From JBPOIS01 sp052034295 (GTDB taxonomy: Bacteria > Pseudomonadota > Gammaproteobacteria > Pseudomonadales > Moraxellaceae): a stretch of 17,261 nt of DNA. Numbering within the stretch: position 1 is the stretch's first letter; every line of letters begins with the position of its first letter. The translations under genes were made by a program, and so were the position numbers. Below are positions 1 through 10,387 of the stretch, piece by piece. The notes beneath the pieces are model-generated. The model made no database searches. It saw only the letters and a list, made by a program, of their open reading frames with translations, and was not told the origin of the DNA. The stretch lies in NCBI GenBank assembly GCA_052034295.1, contig JBPOIS010000210.1, positions 1 to 17,261 on the forward strand. The letters run 5' to 3'.

Positions 1-162
1 TTTGCGCACGGCCCGCTCGAAGGCCCAGGCCAGACCCATCGGCTTGGTGGGGCGGGTGTCGTTGGCCAGGATCAGGCCGCGCACCACATGGGGCAGCTTG
101 CGGACCAGCGGGGGCAGGCGGGTGGCGCTGACACGCAGGGTGATGATGTCGGAAGTGGACAT
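1..162 (-). CDS. Long-chain acyl-CoA synthetase, N-terminal fragment (cut by window edge)
   Basis: Only the first 54 codons lie in the window and the frame is open at base 1. The ATG at 162-160 follows a GGGAA sequence that can serve as ribosome binding site. The visible part includes a basic LPHVVRGL stretch and then KPMGLAWAFERAVRK. This resembles the N terminus of the FadD6/FATP-type acyl-CoA synthetases found in Pseudomonas and Acinetobacter, where a 'PLGLGWAFE' type segment precedes the AMP-binding domain. Those enzymes activate long fatty acids to acyl-CoA using ATP. The catalytic motifs lie outside the window, so the name rests on N-terminal resemblance alone. The gene is downstream of rne on the same strand but is separated from it by an intrinsic terminator, so it probably has its own promoter. 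Confidence 0.5.
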   Translation of the reverse strand, partial: MSTSDIITLRVSATRLPPLVRKLPHVVRGLILANDTRPTKPMGLAWAFERAVRK

Positions 163-229
163 GAAAAATTCCCAGAAAACCGGCCTGACTCGCACAGGCG
201 GGGCGATGCGGAAGACAAAAGTGTGCCTG

Positions 230-235
230 ATCATA
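230..235 (-). promoter_or_regulatory. Possible -10 box for the acyl-CoA synthetase gene
   Basis: Read on the minus strand this is TATGAT, 5 of 6 to the sigma-70 consensus. It lies between the rne terminator and the start codon at 162 and would give a leader of roughly 60 nt. The -35 region 17-18 bases upstream (GTGCAG or TGTGCA) is poor, so this is only a candidate. Confidence 0.25.
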
Positions 236-284
236 CCTGCTACACAGGCTCGCTGCACAGCACCAGATCGGTCGTTTTTTTGGC

Positions 285-313
285 AAAAAAAACACCCTGC
301 CGGAGCAGGGTGT
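285..313 (-). terminator. Rho-independent terminator of rne
   Basis: On the minus strand a perfect 9 bp stem (ACACCCTGC, loop TCCG, GCAGGGTGT) is followed by a run of T; the complementary A run is 285-292. It begins 13 bases after the rne stop codon. Stem, tetraloop and U-tract are all textbook, so rne transcription should end here before the acyl-CoA synthetase gene. Confidence 0.9.
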
Positions 314-326
314 CAAGGTCAGTGCC

Positions 327-3542
<3,216 letters not shown>

Positions 3543-4076
3543 GGGCAGTGAACCTAAAAAGGACTCACCTTTTGCTGCCGGTGGTGGACGGTGCAGCCAT
3601 AGCGGCCTGTCGTGTCCACGACCACGGTCTGGGTCGGGGCTGGGGCTGCCAGCCATACGCCGGTGCACACCTGCGCCACACGGGGCTGGTGTGTCGATCT
3701 GGCGGGGAGCTGGACTGGGGGCAGGCACGGAGCGGATCGGGTGGGCAGGCCGGGCGGATCACGCTCACAGTGCCTGCCAAGAAAACCACCCCCGCCTGCA
3801 GCCCGACAGCTCAACCCGGCCAGACTGACGGTGTCATTGAGACCGTCTGCAACAAAATGCGAATCTGTGGGTCTGGGACCCGGCAAAAGGCCGGATCACG
3901 TTATTGGGTGCCTGGGTCCGGTTTTGCGTTGGTCCAGCAAAATCAGGACGGTCAGGCACACATTTGCCGATATAATCGAACCCTCGGCACGGGGCGTATT
4001 CGGAAGGCCGGGGCAAAAACGCCCACAACCGGACGCCGACTATAGCAAACCTTCTGGCACAGGCATACCAGCGTTT
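3543..4076. other. 534 bp divergent rne/rluC intergenic region (leader DNA)
   Basis: No convincing gene is seen: open frames across it are GC-rich shadows with no family resemblance. It must hold the promoters for both rne and rluC. Structure seen: a 6 bp stem GACGGT (3827-3832)/ACCGTC (3842-3847), which also allows CAGAC/GTCTG pairing further out; GGGTC-TGG-GACCC just before 3880; CCGGC-AAAAG-GCCGG at 3880-3894; and a consensus TATAAT at 3971-3976 pointing to rluC. In E. coli the rne message has a leader of about 360 nt whose hairpins allow RNase E to autoregulate; a long structured leader here fits that plan, though I see no clear rne promoter. Confidence 0.6.
3971..3976 (+). promoter_or_regulatory. 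Candidate rluC -10 box (TATAAT)
   Basis: Perfect sigma-70 -10 hexamer about 100 bases upstream of the rluC start, in an otherwise GC-rich stretch. The -35 region at 16-18 bp spacing (around ACGGTC) does not match well. It would give a leader of roughly 94 nt. Confidence 0.45.
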
Positions 4077-5030
4077 ATGACAAATTTGCAATCTCCGGTC
4101 AGCCCGCCTGCGGTGCGCTGGTTTGACATCACCGAGCACCACGCCGGGCAGCGGCTGGACAATTTTTTGATCACCCAGCTCAAGGGGGTGCCCAAAAGCC
4201 ACCTGTACCGGCTGATCCGCGCCGGGGAAGTGCGCATCAACAAAAAACGCTGCAAGCCCGACAGCCGCCTGAATGTGGGCGATCAGGTGCGGGTGGCCCC
4301 GATCCGGCTGGCCGAGGCCCAGGCGCCGGTACCGATTGGGGCGGGGCTGGCCCAGGGGCTGCGCCAGCGGGTGGTCTACGAGGATGATGGCCTGATCGTG
4401 CTGAACAAGCCCGCCGGACTGGCGGTGCATGGCGGCAGCGGGCTGGCCTTCGGGGTGATCGAAGCGCTGCGGCAGGCCTACGACGCCCCCTGGCTGGAAC
4501 TGGTGCACCGCATCGACCGTGACACCTCGGGGCTGCTACTGATTGCCAAAAAACGCCCGGTGCTCAAACAGCTGCAGGAGGATTTTCGCGAGGGGCGCAT
4601 CCGCAAGACCTATCAGGCGCTGGTCAAGGGCACCGTGCTGCTGGACCGCCAGCGCATCGACGCGCCGCTGTTGCGCACCGAAACACCCGGTGGCGAGCGC
4701 CGCGTGCGCGTGCATCCCGAGGGCAAGCCCAGCCAGACCCTGTGGCAGGTGAGTGAACGCCTGCACGGGGCCACGCTGGTGGAGGCCAGCCCGCTGACCG
4801 GGCGCACCCACCAGATCCGTGTGCATGGGCTGTCGATCGGCCATCCGCTGGTGGGCGACGACAAATATGGCCATCAGGTGGCCTATTCCGGGCCCGCCGC
4901 ACGCCGCCTGTGCCTGCACGCGGCACGGCTGCTGGTGCCCGGCTATCCTGAGTTTGTCGCCCCGCTGCCCGAGGACATCAGCGCACTGGTGGCACAACTG
5001 CGGCAGGGCCGGGGCCAGCCGGGGCGCTAG
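4077..5030 (+). CDS. rluC: 23S rRNA pseudouridine synthase RluC
   Basis: Isomerises uridines to pseudouridine in 23S rRNA (955, 2504 and 2580 in E. coli). The product is 317 residues, against 319 in E. coli. An N-terminal S4 RNA-binding domain (about 24-75, with QRLDNFLITQ and RLIRAGEVRIN) precedes the RluA-type catalytic domain. The catalytic motif is HRIDRDTSGLL at 144-154, with D147 the expected nucleophile. The supporting motif TGRTHQIRVH is at 241-250 and KPAGLAVHGG at 111-120. The ATG at 4077 has only a weak upstream CAGG, but the product aligns with the family from there. Divergence from rne is the usual arrangement and favours RluC over RluD or RluA. The last 53 bases overlap a small ORF on the opposite strand. 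Confidence 0.93.
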   Translation: MTNLQSPVSPPAVRWFDITEHHAGQRLDNFLITQLKGVPKSHLYRLIRAGEVRINKKRCKPDSRLNVGDQVRVAPIRLAEAQAPVPIGAGLAQGLRQRVVYEDDGLIVLNKPAGLAVHGGSGLAFGVIEALRQAYDAPWLELVHRIDRDTSGLLLIAKKRPVLKQLQEDFREGRIRKTYQALVKGTVLLDRQRIDAPLLRTETPGGERRVRVHPEGKPSQTLWQVSERLHGATLVEASPLTGRTHQIRVHGLSIGHPLVGDDKYGHQVAYSGPAARRLCLHAARLLVPGYPEFVAPLPEDISALVAQLRQGRGQPGR

Positions 5031-5232
5031 GCTCAGGCAAACAAGCGGCCATCCGCCCGGCCATGTGCGCCAGCAAATCTGCCGAGATCCAGTCGTCCTC
5101 TGCTTCAGGGGCCGAATCGGTGCGGGGCCAGGCCCGTGCCAGCCGTGTCAGCAGGGATGCTGCCTCATCAGACGCATCGCTGGAGGGCCATTCCAGTGCG
5201 CTGCAACGTCCTGCAATCGGTGCCAGACACAT
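4978..5232 (-). CDS. Small uncharacterised protein (84 aa), overlapping the rluC 3' end
   Basis: I do not recognise this family. The ATG at 5232-5230 is preceded by GGAG with a five-base spacer, one of the best ribosome binding sites in the window. The 84-residue product has three Trp, a leucine-bearing stretch (SLLTRLARAWPR), then an acidic EAEDDWISADLLAHMAGRMA segment that could form a helix, and a Pro/Ala-rich tail. No signal peptide or membrane segment is evident, and Cys are at 2, 10 and 64. Codon use looks like that of neighbouring genes. It runs tail-to-tail into rluC with a 53 bp overlap, so the Pro-rich tail is constrained by rluC. It could be a real small protein or a chance frame in GC-rich DNA; the ribosome binding site tips me toward real. 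Confidence 0.5.
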   Translation of the reverse strand: MCLAPIAGRCSALEWPSSDASDEAASLLTRLARAWPRTDSAPEAEDDWISADLLAHMAGRMAACLPEPSAPAGPGPAAVVPPVR

Positions 5233-5347
5233 AAAAACTCCGGTCGTTGGGATGAACAGGATCAACATGGCTGCGGCAGACTGGCGGTTCAAGGGCCGCA
5301 GGGCAGACGTGGCAGTCAGGGTTTTTGCTGAAGGTTTTTTAAAAAAA

Positions 5348-5356
5348 TGCTATAAT
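5348..5356 (+). promoter_or_regulatory. Extended -10 promoter of the HAD phosphatase gene
   Basis: TGCTATAAT is a perfect extended -10 element (TGN plus consensus TATAAT at 5351-5356) in an AT-rich patch. There is no good -35 at 17 bp; TTGCTG at 5325-5330 is 20 bp away. Extended -10 promoters tolerate a poor -35. Predicted start is near 5363, giving a leader of about 63 nt. The palindrome at 5354-5371 covers the -10 end and the start point. Confidence 0.65.
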
Positions 5357-5371
5357 AAATAGCTATTTATT
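5354..5371. repeat. Perfect 18 bp palindrome AATAAATAGCTATTTATT, candidate operator
   Basis: Two uninterrupted 9 bp half-sites (AATAAATAG/CTATTTATT), with symmetry ending at 5353/5372. It overlaps the last three bases of the TATAAT box and the predicted transcription start, a position where a bound dimer would block RNA polymerase. There is no U-tract geometry and the stem is AT-only except at the centre, so a terminator is unlikely. Confidence 0.6.
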
Positions 5372-5425
5372 GTTTTTTATGGGGCGTTTTGGTTTTTTGG
5401 ACAGGTGATCGGTGGAGCACACAGG

Positions 5426-6091
5426 ATGAATGCAGAACAGGGGCTGGACCTGGGACGGTTGCGGCTGGTGATTTTTGACTGGGATGGTACGCTGATGGAT
5501 TCAGCCGGGCAGATTGTACGCAGTCTGATCTGGGCCGCCGCCCAGCATGGCCTGGCCCTGACGCCGCACGCCGCCGCCAACATCATCGGGCTGGGCCTGC
5601 CGGAGGCCATGGCAGCGTTGTTTCCTGAGCATCCCGCGCTGCAGCCGCAGATTCAGGCCGATTATTCACGGCATTATGTGGCCCACAGCGCCGGGCAGCA
5701 GTTGTTTGCCGGGGCGGTGCCGTTGCTGGATGCGCTGCAGGCCGCTGGGCTGGATCTGGCCGTGGCCACGGGCAAGAGCCGGGTGGGGCTGGACCGGGTG
5801 CTGGCGCAGAGTGGCCAGACCTCGCGGTTTGCCATCACCCGCTGTGCCAGTGAAACCCGCTCCAAGCCCGACCCGCAGATGCTGCAGGAAATCCTGCAGG
5901 CCATGGACCTGCAGCCTGATCAGGCGGTGATGATCGGCGACACCACCTATGACCTCGACATGGCCCACCGCATCGGCATGCCGCGCATCGGCGTGACCTA
6001 TGGGGTACACCGGGCCGTGGATTTGCAGGAATTCAATCCGGTCGCGCTGGTGGATGACGTGGCCGGACTGCAGGCGCTGTTGCTGCCCTGA
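5426..6091 (+). CDS. HAD-IA hydrolase, phosphoglycolate phosphatase-like (Gph/YbjI-type neighbour of rluC)
   Basis: Predicted cytoplasmic phosphatase of the haloacid dehalogenase superfamily, 221 residues. All four motifs are present: FDWDGTLMDS with D18 (nucleophile) and D20; VATGKS with T115; SKPDP with K147; and GDTTYDLDMA with D172 and D177. A helical cap between motifs I and II (about 28-95) makes it subclass IA, like phosphoglycolate phosphatase. The ATG at 5426 follows GGTGGAG with an 8-base spacer; a GTG at 5405 is in frame but poorer. An HAD hydrolase next to rluC is also what I recall from Pseudomonas, so this is probably an ancestral neighbour. The exact substrate cannot be read from sequence; phosphoglycolate or other small phosphoesters are possible. 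Confidence 0.88.
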   Translation: MNAEQGLDLGRLRLVIFDWDGTLMDSAGQIVRSLIWAAAQHGLALTPHAAANIIGLGLPEAMAALFPEHPALQPQIQADYSRHYVAHSAGQQLFAGAVPLLDALQAAGLDLAVATGKSRVGLDRVLAQSGQTSRFAITRCASETRSKPDPQMLQEILQAMDLQPDQAVMIGDTTYDLDMAHRIGMPRIGVTYGVHRAVDLQEFNPVALVDDVAGLQALLLP

Positions 6092-6122
6092 TAGCCCCCA
6101 CAGGCCGCACCCGGCCCCAGGA

Positions 6123-7232
6123 TCAGCGGCGGGCGTGTGGCAGCCCATCCAGCAGCAGGCGAAAATCCACCGCCGTCTGTGCCACGGCCTGATAGGCGCG
6201 ACGGTTGATGGGGGTCATGTTGGCAAAGCCATGCACCATCCCGGCGGCCCGGTGCAGGGTCACGGCTGTGCCGCCATCGCGCATCTGCGCGGCATATTGC
6301 TCGCCCTCGTCACGCAGCAGGTCCAGCTCGGCCGTCACCACCAGCGCCGGGGCCAGCCGGTGGTGCCGGGCATAGGACGGGCACAGCCACGGGTGACGCG
6401 GGTCATGCCGGTCGGTGGGGTTGTACAGCCGGTAGGCCTGCTCATAATCCGGCAGTGAAAAAAACAGCCCCTGTCCATAGTGCTGTTTGGAAAAGGTCTG
6501 CCGGTAAAACTCAATCGCTGGATAAATCAGCAGCTGCGCACATGGCGCATCGTTGCGGTCGGCATACTCGGCAGCCAGCACCGCCGCCAGATTGCCCCCG
6601 GCACTGTCGCCCCCCACCGCCACCCGCTGCGGGTCCGCACCCCAGTTGCGGGCCTGTGCATGGCAATAGGCATAGGCCGCAAAGGCATCTTCCACCGCCG
6701 CCGGAAAGGGGTGCTCCGGAGCCAGCCGGTAGTCCACCGCCACCACCTGCAGCTGACCCAGCTGGCACAGCAGGCGGCACAGCTCATCGTGGGTGTCCAG
6801 GTCACCGCTGCTGAAGCTGCCACCATGCAAAAACACCAACAGCGGCAGGGGCGAGGTCGAGCCCCCGGACGGCACATAGCGGCGCAGCGCCAGCGGTTGC
6901 GGGCCGGGCAGCTGCAGGTTTTGCACCTGGCCCACCGGGGTGGGGCGGTGCAGGATGTGGCGCATCTCGGTGCGCAGTTGCACACGGCCCTGCTCGATGC
7001 GGGCCATCAGGTCCTCCGGCAGGGCTGCGGTGCGGCGCCACTGGCGCAGGGCCAGCAGCGTGGACAGGCTCGGGTCCAGTGTGGCAAAGGGCGTCTGGTG
7101 GCGCAGGTGCTCAGCCAGCTGGTGGTGCACTGAATCGGGCAGGTGCCCCAGCCAGCGGGCCACCTGTCCCTGCATTTGATCCAGGCGGGTCCGCAGGGCT
7201 TGCCGCAGGGCAGGGCGGTTGCGCCGGTCCAT
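6123..7232 (-). CDS. Alpha/beta hydrolase, hormone-sensitive-lipase family esterase
   Basis: Predicted carboxylesterase of 369 residues. The catalytic triad is visible: S210 in GDSAGG (208-213), D304 in AELDLLRDEG, and H334 in MVHGF. The oxyanion motif reads HGGSF (136-140) where the family consensus is HGGG plus an aromatic. VVAVDYRLAPEHPFPAA (163-179) is also typical of the family. About 115 residues precede the catalytic domain and look helical, a cap-like extension; no signal peptide is seen. The start codon lies two bases after the ptsP stop, so the two are probably cotranscribed and may be translationally coupled, although no functional link to PtsP is evident. It ends convergently with the HAD gene 31 bases away. 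The natural substrate is unknown. Confidence 0.88.
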   Translation of the reverse strand: MDRRNRPALRQALRTRLDQMQGQVARWLGHLPDSVHHQLAEHLRHQTPFATLDPSLSTLLALRQWRRTAALPEDLMARIEQGRVQLRTEMRHILHRPTPVGQVQNLQLPGPQPLALRRYVPSGGSTSPLPLLVFLHGGSFSSGDLDTHDELCRLLCQLGQLQVVAVDYRLAPEHPFPAAVEDAFAAYAYCHAQARNWGADPQRVAVGGDSAGGNLAAVLAAEYADRNDAPCAQLLIYPAIEFYRQTFSKQHYGQGLFFSLPDYEQAYRLYNPTDRHDPRHPWLCPSYARHHRLAPALVVTAELDLLRDEGEQYAAQMRDGGTAVTLHRAAGMVHGFANMTPINRRAYQAVAQTAVDFRLLLDGLPHARR

Positions 7233-7234
7233 GG

Positions 7235-9535
7235 TCAGGCCCGCTGGGTCTGACTGCGCACCAGGTCATGCAGTCCCTTGCTCACCATATAATGCTCAAT
7301 CCAGCTGCGGATCACCGCCGGGGAGTCCACCGCCAGCACCTCATGCAGCAGCGCCTTGGCTTCGCTCAGGTGGATGTTGCACAGGGCCTTGCGCACCTTG
7401 AGCAGGTTGGCGGCACTCATCGACAGCGAATTGAAGCCCATCGCCGCCAGCAGGATCGCCGAAGACGGGTCACCGGCCATTTCACCGCAGATGCTGATGG
7501 GGCGCTGCAGGCTGTGGGCCTCAGTGGACAGCAGGTACAGGGCCCGCAGCACGGCTGGATGGTAGTGGTTGTACAGGGCAGCCACGCGGGGATTGTTGCG
7601 GTCCACCGCCAGCAGGTACTGGGTCAGGTCGTTGGAACCCACCGAAAAAAAGTCCACCAGTGAGGCCATGTCCCTGAGCTGGTACAGCATGCTGGGCACT
7701 TCAATCATCACCCCGACCTTGGGCCGGGCAATGCGCACCTGCTCTTCCTCCTGCACCTCGGCCAGCGAGCGCTCCAGCAGGTACAGCGCTTCCTCGACTT
7801 CGGCCACCGAAGTGATCATGGGCAGCAGCAGGTGCAGGTTGTTCAGGCCGATGCTGGCCTTGAGCATGGCACGGATCTGGGCCGAAAAAATCTCCGGATG
7901 GTCCAGCGTGAAACGGATGCCGCGCCAGCCCAGCGCCGAGTTGTCTTCCTTGATGGACAGGTAGGGCAAATCCTTGTCGGCGCCAATGTCCAGGGTGCGC
8001 ATGATCACCGGCCGGTTGGCAAAGTGCGACAGCTGCTGGCGGTAAATGATCCGCTGCTCTTCTTCACCGGGAAAGCGGTCGCGCAGCATGAAGGAAATCT
8101 CACTGCGGTACAGCCCCACACCCTGTGCGCCGCGCTGGGTACCACGCAGCACGTCGATCATCAGGCCGGAGTTGATGTACAGCGGCACCACAAAGCCATC
8201 CAGGGTCACGGTGTCGCGGTCTTCATAGGCCTTCAGGTCCTTGGCGGCCTGTTCTTCCTCGCGCTGGATGTCGCGGTAGCGCTGGCGCAGCCGCCGCTGC
8301 GGGTGTACAAACACCCGCCCCAGGTGTGCATCGACGATCATTTCGGCGTCATCCAGCTGGGTCAGCGGCAGTTCACTGACCCCGACCACGGTGGGGATGC
8401 CCAGCGCCCGGGCCACGATCACCATGTGCGAGTTGGCCGCCCCGGCCGTGGTGACGATGGCGCAGATCTTGGTGAGCTGCAGCTCGACCAGCTGGGCCGT
8501 GGTCAGTTCCTCACCGATCAGAATGGTGTCTTCGGCCAGATCGCGGTGCGGGCTCTTGTCCTCCGACTGCAGGTGGGCCAGCAGGCGGCGGCCCAGATCG
8601 CGCAGGTCAGACACCCGCTCGCGCAGGTATTCATCCTCCATCTGGGCAAAGTGCGACGCGTGCTCATCAATCACATGACGCACTGCCCCCTGGGCCCAGC
8701 TGCCGGCGCGGATGTGGGCTTCGATCTCGGCGGGCAGGGCGTGGTCATCGAGCATGCGCAGGTACACCCCGAACAGCGCACGCTCTTCCTCCATCAGCGA
8801 GTCCTGCATGCGCAGGTTCATGTCATTGATTTCATTGCGTACAGCCTGCACGGCATCGCGCAGCAGTTCCAGTTCTTCCTGGATGTCCTCCGCAGGCCGG
8901 TCCGGCACCAGATCAATGTCCGCCGCCGGGAACAGCACCATCGCCCGGCCAATGGCGATGCCGCTGGAGCCGGGTACCCCATTGAAGATGCGCGGCGATG
9001 GCCCACTGGAGGGTTTGCGGAACACGTCCACCTGACCGACCGCGTGGGCATGGGCAATCACCCCGCTGATCTGCGCGCACAGGGTGACCAGAAACGATTC
9101 GGCAGCCTCGGTGAACTCCTGCGACTGGCGCTGCTGCACCACCATCACGCCCATCACCTTGCGGCGGTACATGATCGGCACGCCGAGGAAAGCGTGGTAC
9201 TGCTCTTCGTTGGTGCCTTCGAGGTAGTGAAAACGCGGGTGGGTGGAGGCCTCGGCCAGGTTGATGATTTCCTCGCGCTGGCCAACCAGCCCGACCAGCC
9301 CTTCGCCCTTGGACAGGTAAGCCTCACCGATCACGTCGGGGTTGAGGCCCTTGGAAGCCATCAGCACATAGCGCTGGTTCACCTCATCGAGCAGGTACAC
9401 GCTGCACACGTCCACGTGCATGGTGTCGGACACCTGCTCCACCATGGTTTCCAGTGCCCCGTGCAGGGTGGGCGCAGCATCCACCTCCTGCACGATGCGG
9501 CGAAGTGAATCAAGCTGCATGGAGGAGGTGGACAT
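7235..9535 (-). CDS. ptsP: Phosphoenolpyruvate-protein phosphotransferase PtsP (enzyme I-Ntr)
   Basis: First enzyme of the nitrogen PTS: it takes phosphate from PEP and passes it to NPr (PtsO) and then PtsN, a regulatory cascade that senses nitrogen through the GAF domain. The chosen ATG at 9535 gives 766 residues (Pseudomonas PtsP is about 760). Order: GAF domain (about 15-165, with VCSVYLLDEVNQRYVLMAS), PEP-utiliser N-terminal domain (about 170-330), the swivelling phosphohistidine domain with H370 in NSHMVIVARALGIP, and the PEP-binding TIM barrel with GLYRSEISFMLRDR, RTLDIGADKD, FFSVGSNDLTQY and C683 in ICGEMAGD. An ATG at 9520 is an alternative start; neither has a strong ribosome binding site, which fits coupling to rppH 121 bases upstream. 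rppH-ptsP is a conserved pair. Confidence 0.95.
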   Translation of the reverse strand: MSTSSMQLDSLRRIVQEVDAAPTLHGALETMVEQVSDTMHVDVCSVYLLDEVNQRYVLMASKGLNPDVIGEAYLSKGEGLVGLVGQREEIINLAEASTHPRFHYLEGTNEEQYHAFLGVPIMYRRKVMGVMVVQQRQSQEFTEAAESFLVTLCAQISGVIAHAHAVGQVDVFRKPSSGPSPRIFNGVPGSSGIAIGRAMVLFPAADIDLVPDRPAEDIQEELELLRDAVQAVRNEINDMNLRMQDSLMEEERALFGVYLRMLDDHALPAEIEAHIRAGSWAQGAVRHVIDEHASHFAQMEDEYLRERVSDLRDLGRRLLAHLQSEDKSPHRDLAEDTILIGEELTTAQLVELQLTKICAIVTTAGAANSHMVIVARALGIPTVVGVSELPLTQLDDAEMIVDAHLGRVFVHPQRRLRQRYRDIQREEEQAAKDLKAYEDRDTVTLDGFVVPLYINSGLMIDVLRGTQRGAQGVGLYRSEISFMLRDRFPGEEEQRIIYRQQLSHFANRPVIMRTLDIGADKDLPYLSIKEDNSALGWRGIRFTLDHPEIFSAQIRAMLKASIGLNNLHLLLPMITSVAEVEEALYLLERSLAEVQEEEQVRIARPKVGVMIEVPSMLYQLRDMASLVDFFSVGSNDLTQYLLAVDRNNPRVAALYNHYHPAVLRALYLLSTEAHSLQRPISICGEMAGDPSSAILLAAMGFNSLSMSAANLLKVRKALCNIHLSEAKALLHEVLAVDSPAVIRSWIEHYMVSKGLHDLVRSQTQRA

Positions 9536-9656
9536 GGGTGCAAACGATCCGGGTAAAAGGCCATGTTCCAATGTACAAAGGCTGGCCCGCGGACGCAATG
9601 CAGCGACCGTGCGAATTGTGCCCCATCACCGGATTGGGGCGTCCGGGGTTCAGGCC

Positions 9657-10142
9657 TCAGCGGCGGCCCATGATGGGCAGGCGGCCCGCCAGTTCCAGCA
9701 GGGCCTTGCGGTAGACTTCGCGCTTGAACGCCACCACCTGACCCAGCGGATACCAGTAGCTGACCCACATCCAGTGGTCAAACTCGGCCGGCGCGTTGGC
9801 ATCGAGGCGGATTTCATCGGCAGACGCGTTCAGTTGCAGCAGGAACCATTTTTGCTTCTGGCCGATGCACACCGGGTCGGAGTCGGGGCGGATGTAGCGG
9901 TGCGGCAAGCGATAGCGCAGCCAGCCCCGGGTCTGCGCCAGCACGCTGACATGCTCCTGGCGCAGGCCGATTTCTTCTTCAAGCTCACGGTACAGCGCCT
10001 GCTCCGGGGTTTCCCCGAACTGGATGCCACCCTGCGGGAATTGCCAGGCGTTGTGGCCAATGCGTTTGGCCCAGAGCACCTGTCCCTCGGGGTTGGCCAG
10101 AATGATTCCGACATTGGGCCGGAAGCCTTCGGCATCGATCAT
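9657..10142 (-). CDS. rppH: RNA pyrophosphohydrolase RppH
   Basis: Nudix hydrolase that converts the 5'-triphosphate end of mRNA to monophosphate and so triggers RNase E-dependent decay. It has 161 residues starting MIDAEGFRPNVGII, typical of the family. The Nudix box GX5EX7REUXEEXGU is complete at 38-60: G38, E44, R52, E53, E56, E57. WQFPQGG precedes it, and the motif FDHWMWVSYW is near the end. The ATG at 10142 has AAAGG upstream; the 22 codons open upstream of it are unlike the family. It leads the leftward group rppH-ptsP-esterase and diverges from the HAD-IB gene. A strong hairpin lies in its leader. With rne in the same window, both central enzymes of 5'-end-dependent decay are within 10 kb. 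Confidence 0.96.
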   Translation of the reverse strand: MIDAEGFRPNVGIILANPEGQVLWAKRIGHNAWQFPQGGIQFGETPEQALYRELEEEIGLRQEHVSVLAQTRGWLRYRLPHRYIRPDSDPVCIGQKQKWFLLQLNASADEIRLDANAPAEFDHWMWVSYWYPLGQVVAFKREVYRKALLELAGRLPIMGRR

Positions 10143-10176
10143 GATCAAACCTTTTTGAAAGCAGAAAGCGCCAGAT

Positions 10177-10204
10177 CCACAGGCCACCCAGGCGGTGCCT
10201 GTGG
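10177..10204 (-). other. Stem-loop in the rppH leader
   Basis: CCACAGGC(C)ACC pairs with GGTGCCTGTGG: eleven base pairs with one bulged C and a five-base loop (CAGGC). It ends 34 bases before the rppH ATG and is therefore in the 5' leader if transcription starts upstream. A TAACAT sequence on the minus strand (10231-10226) could be a -10 box, which would place the hairpin about 15 nt from the 5' end, but no -35 supports it. No U-tract follows, so it is not an intrinsic terminator. Confidence 0.55.
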
Positions 10205-10345
10205 TCAAAAACGCGAATTGATCTCATGTTACCCAAGTTTTTGGCCGATGCTGTCCGGGGGGACAAAATTTTTTGTGTGTTGATTTGTCAGCCGCGTGGC
10301 GCTGGGCGGTGCTCACCCCGCAGGGATGCGGGCACGGGGACAGGC

Positions 10346-10354
10346 TGCTAAGAT
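10346..10354 (+). promoter_or_regulatory. Possible extended -10 for the HAD-IB gene (TGCTAAGAT)
   Basis: TGN plus TAAGAT (5 of 6 to consensus), about 33 bases upstream of the start codon at 10388. No convincing -35 is present. The implied leader is roughly 27 nt. Confidence 0.4.
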
Positions 10355-10387
10355 GCGCGTTTTGCACTGACCCGAAGGCGCAACACC

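Noticed and set aside
6092..6122. Possible bidirectional terminator between the convergent HAD and esterase genes.
   Set aside because: Only a 4 bp GGCC/GGCC pairing and no T-run on either strand.
7832..9508. 558-codon plus-strand open frame opposite ptsP.
   Set aside because: PtsP is unmistakable on the minus strand across the same bases. The antisense frame is His/Gln/Val-rich with no domains, the usual mirror of a high-GC gene.
10252..10275. TGTCC-GGGG-GGACA hairpin followed by AAAATTTTTT, considered as a terminator.
   Set aside because: The stem is only 5 bp, the T-run is displaced by four A, and no plus-strand gene precedes it in this divergent gap.
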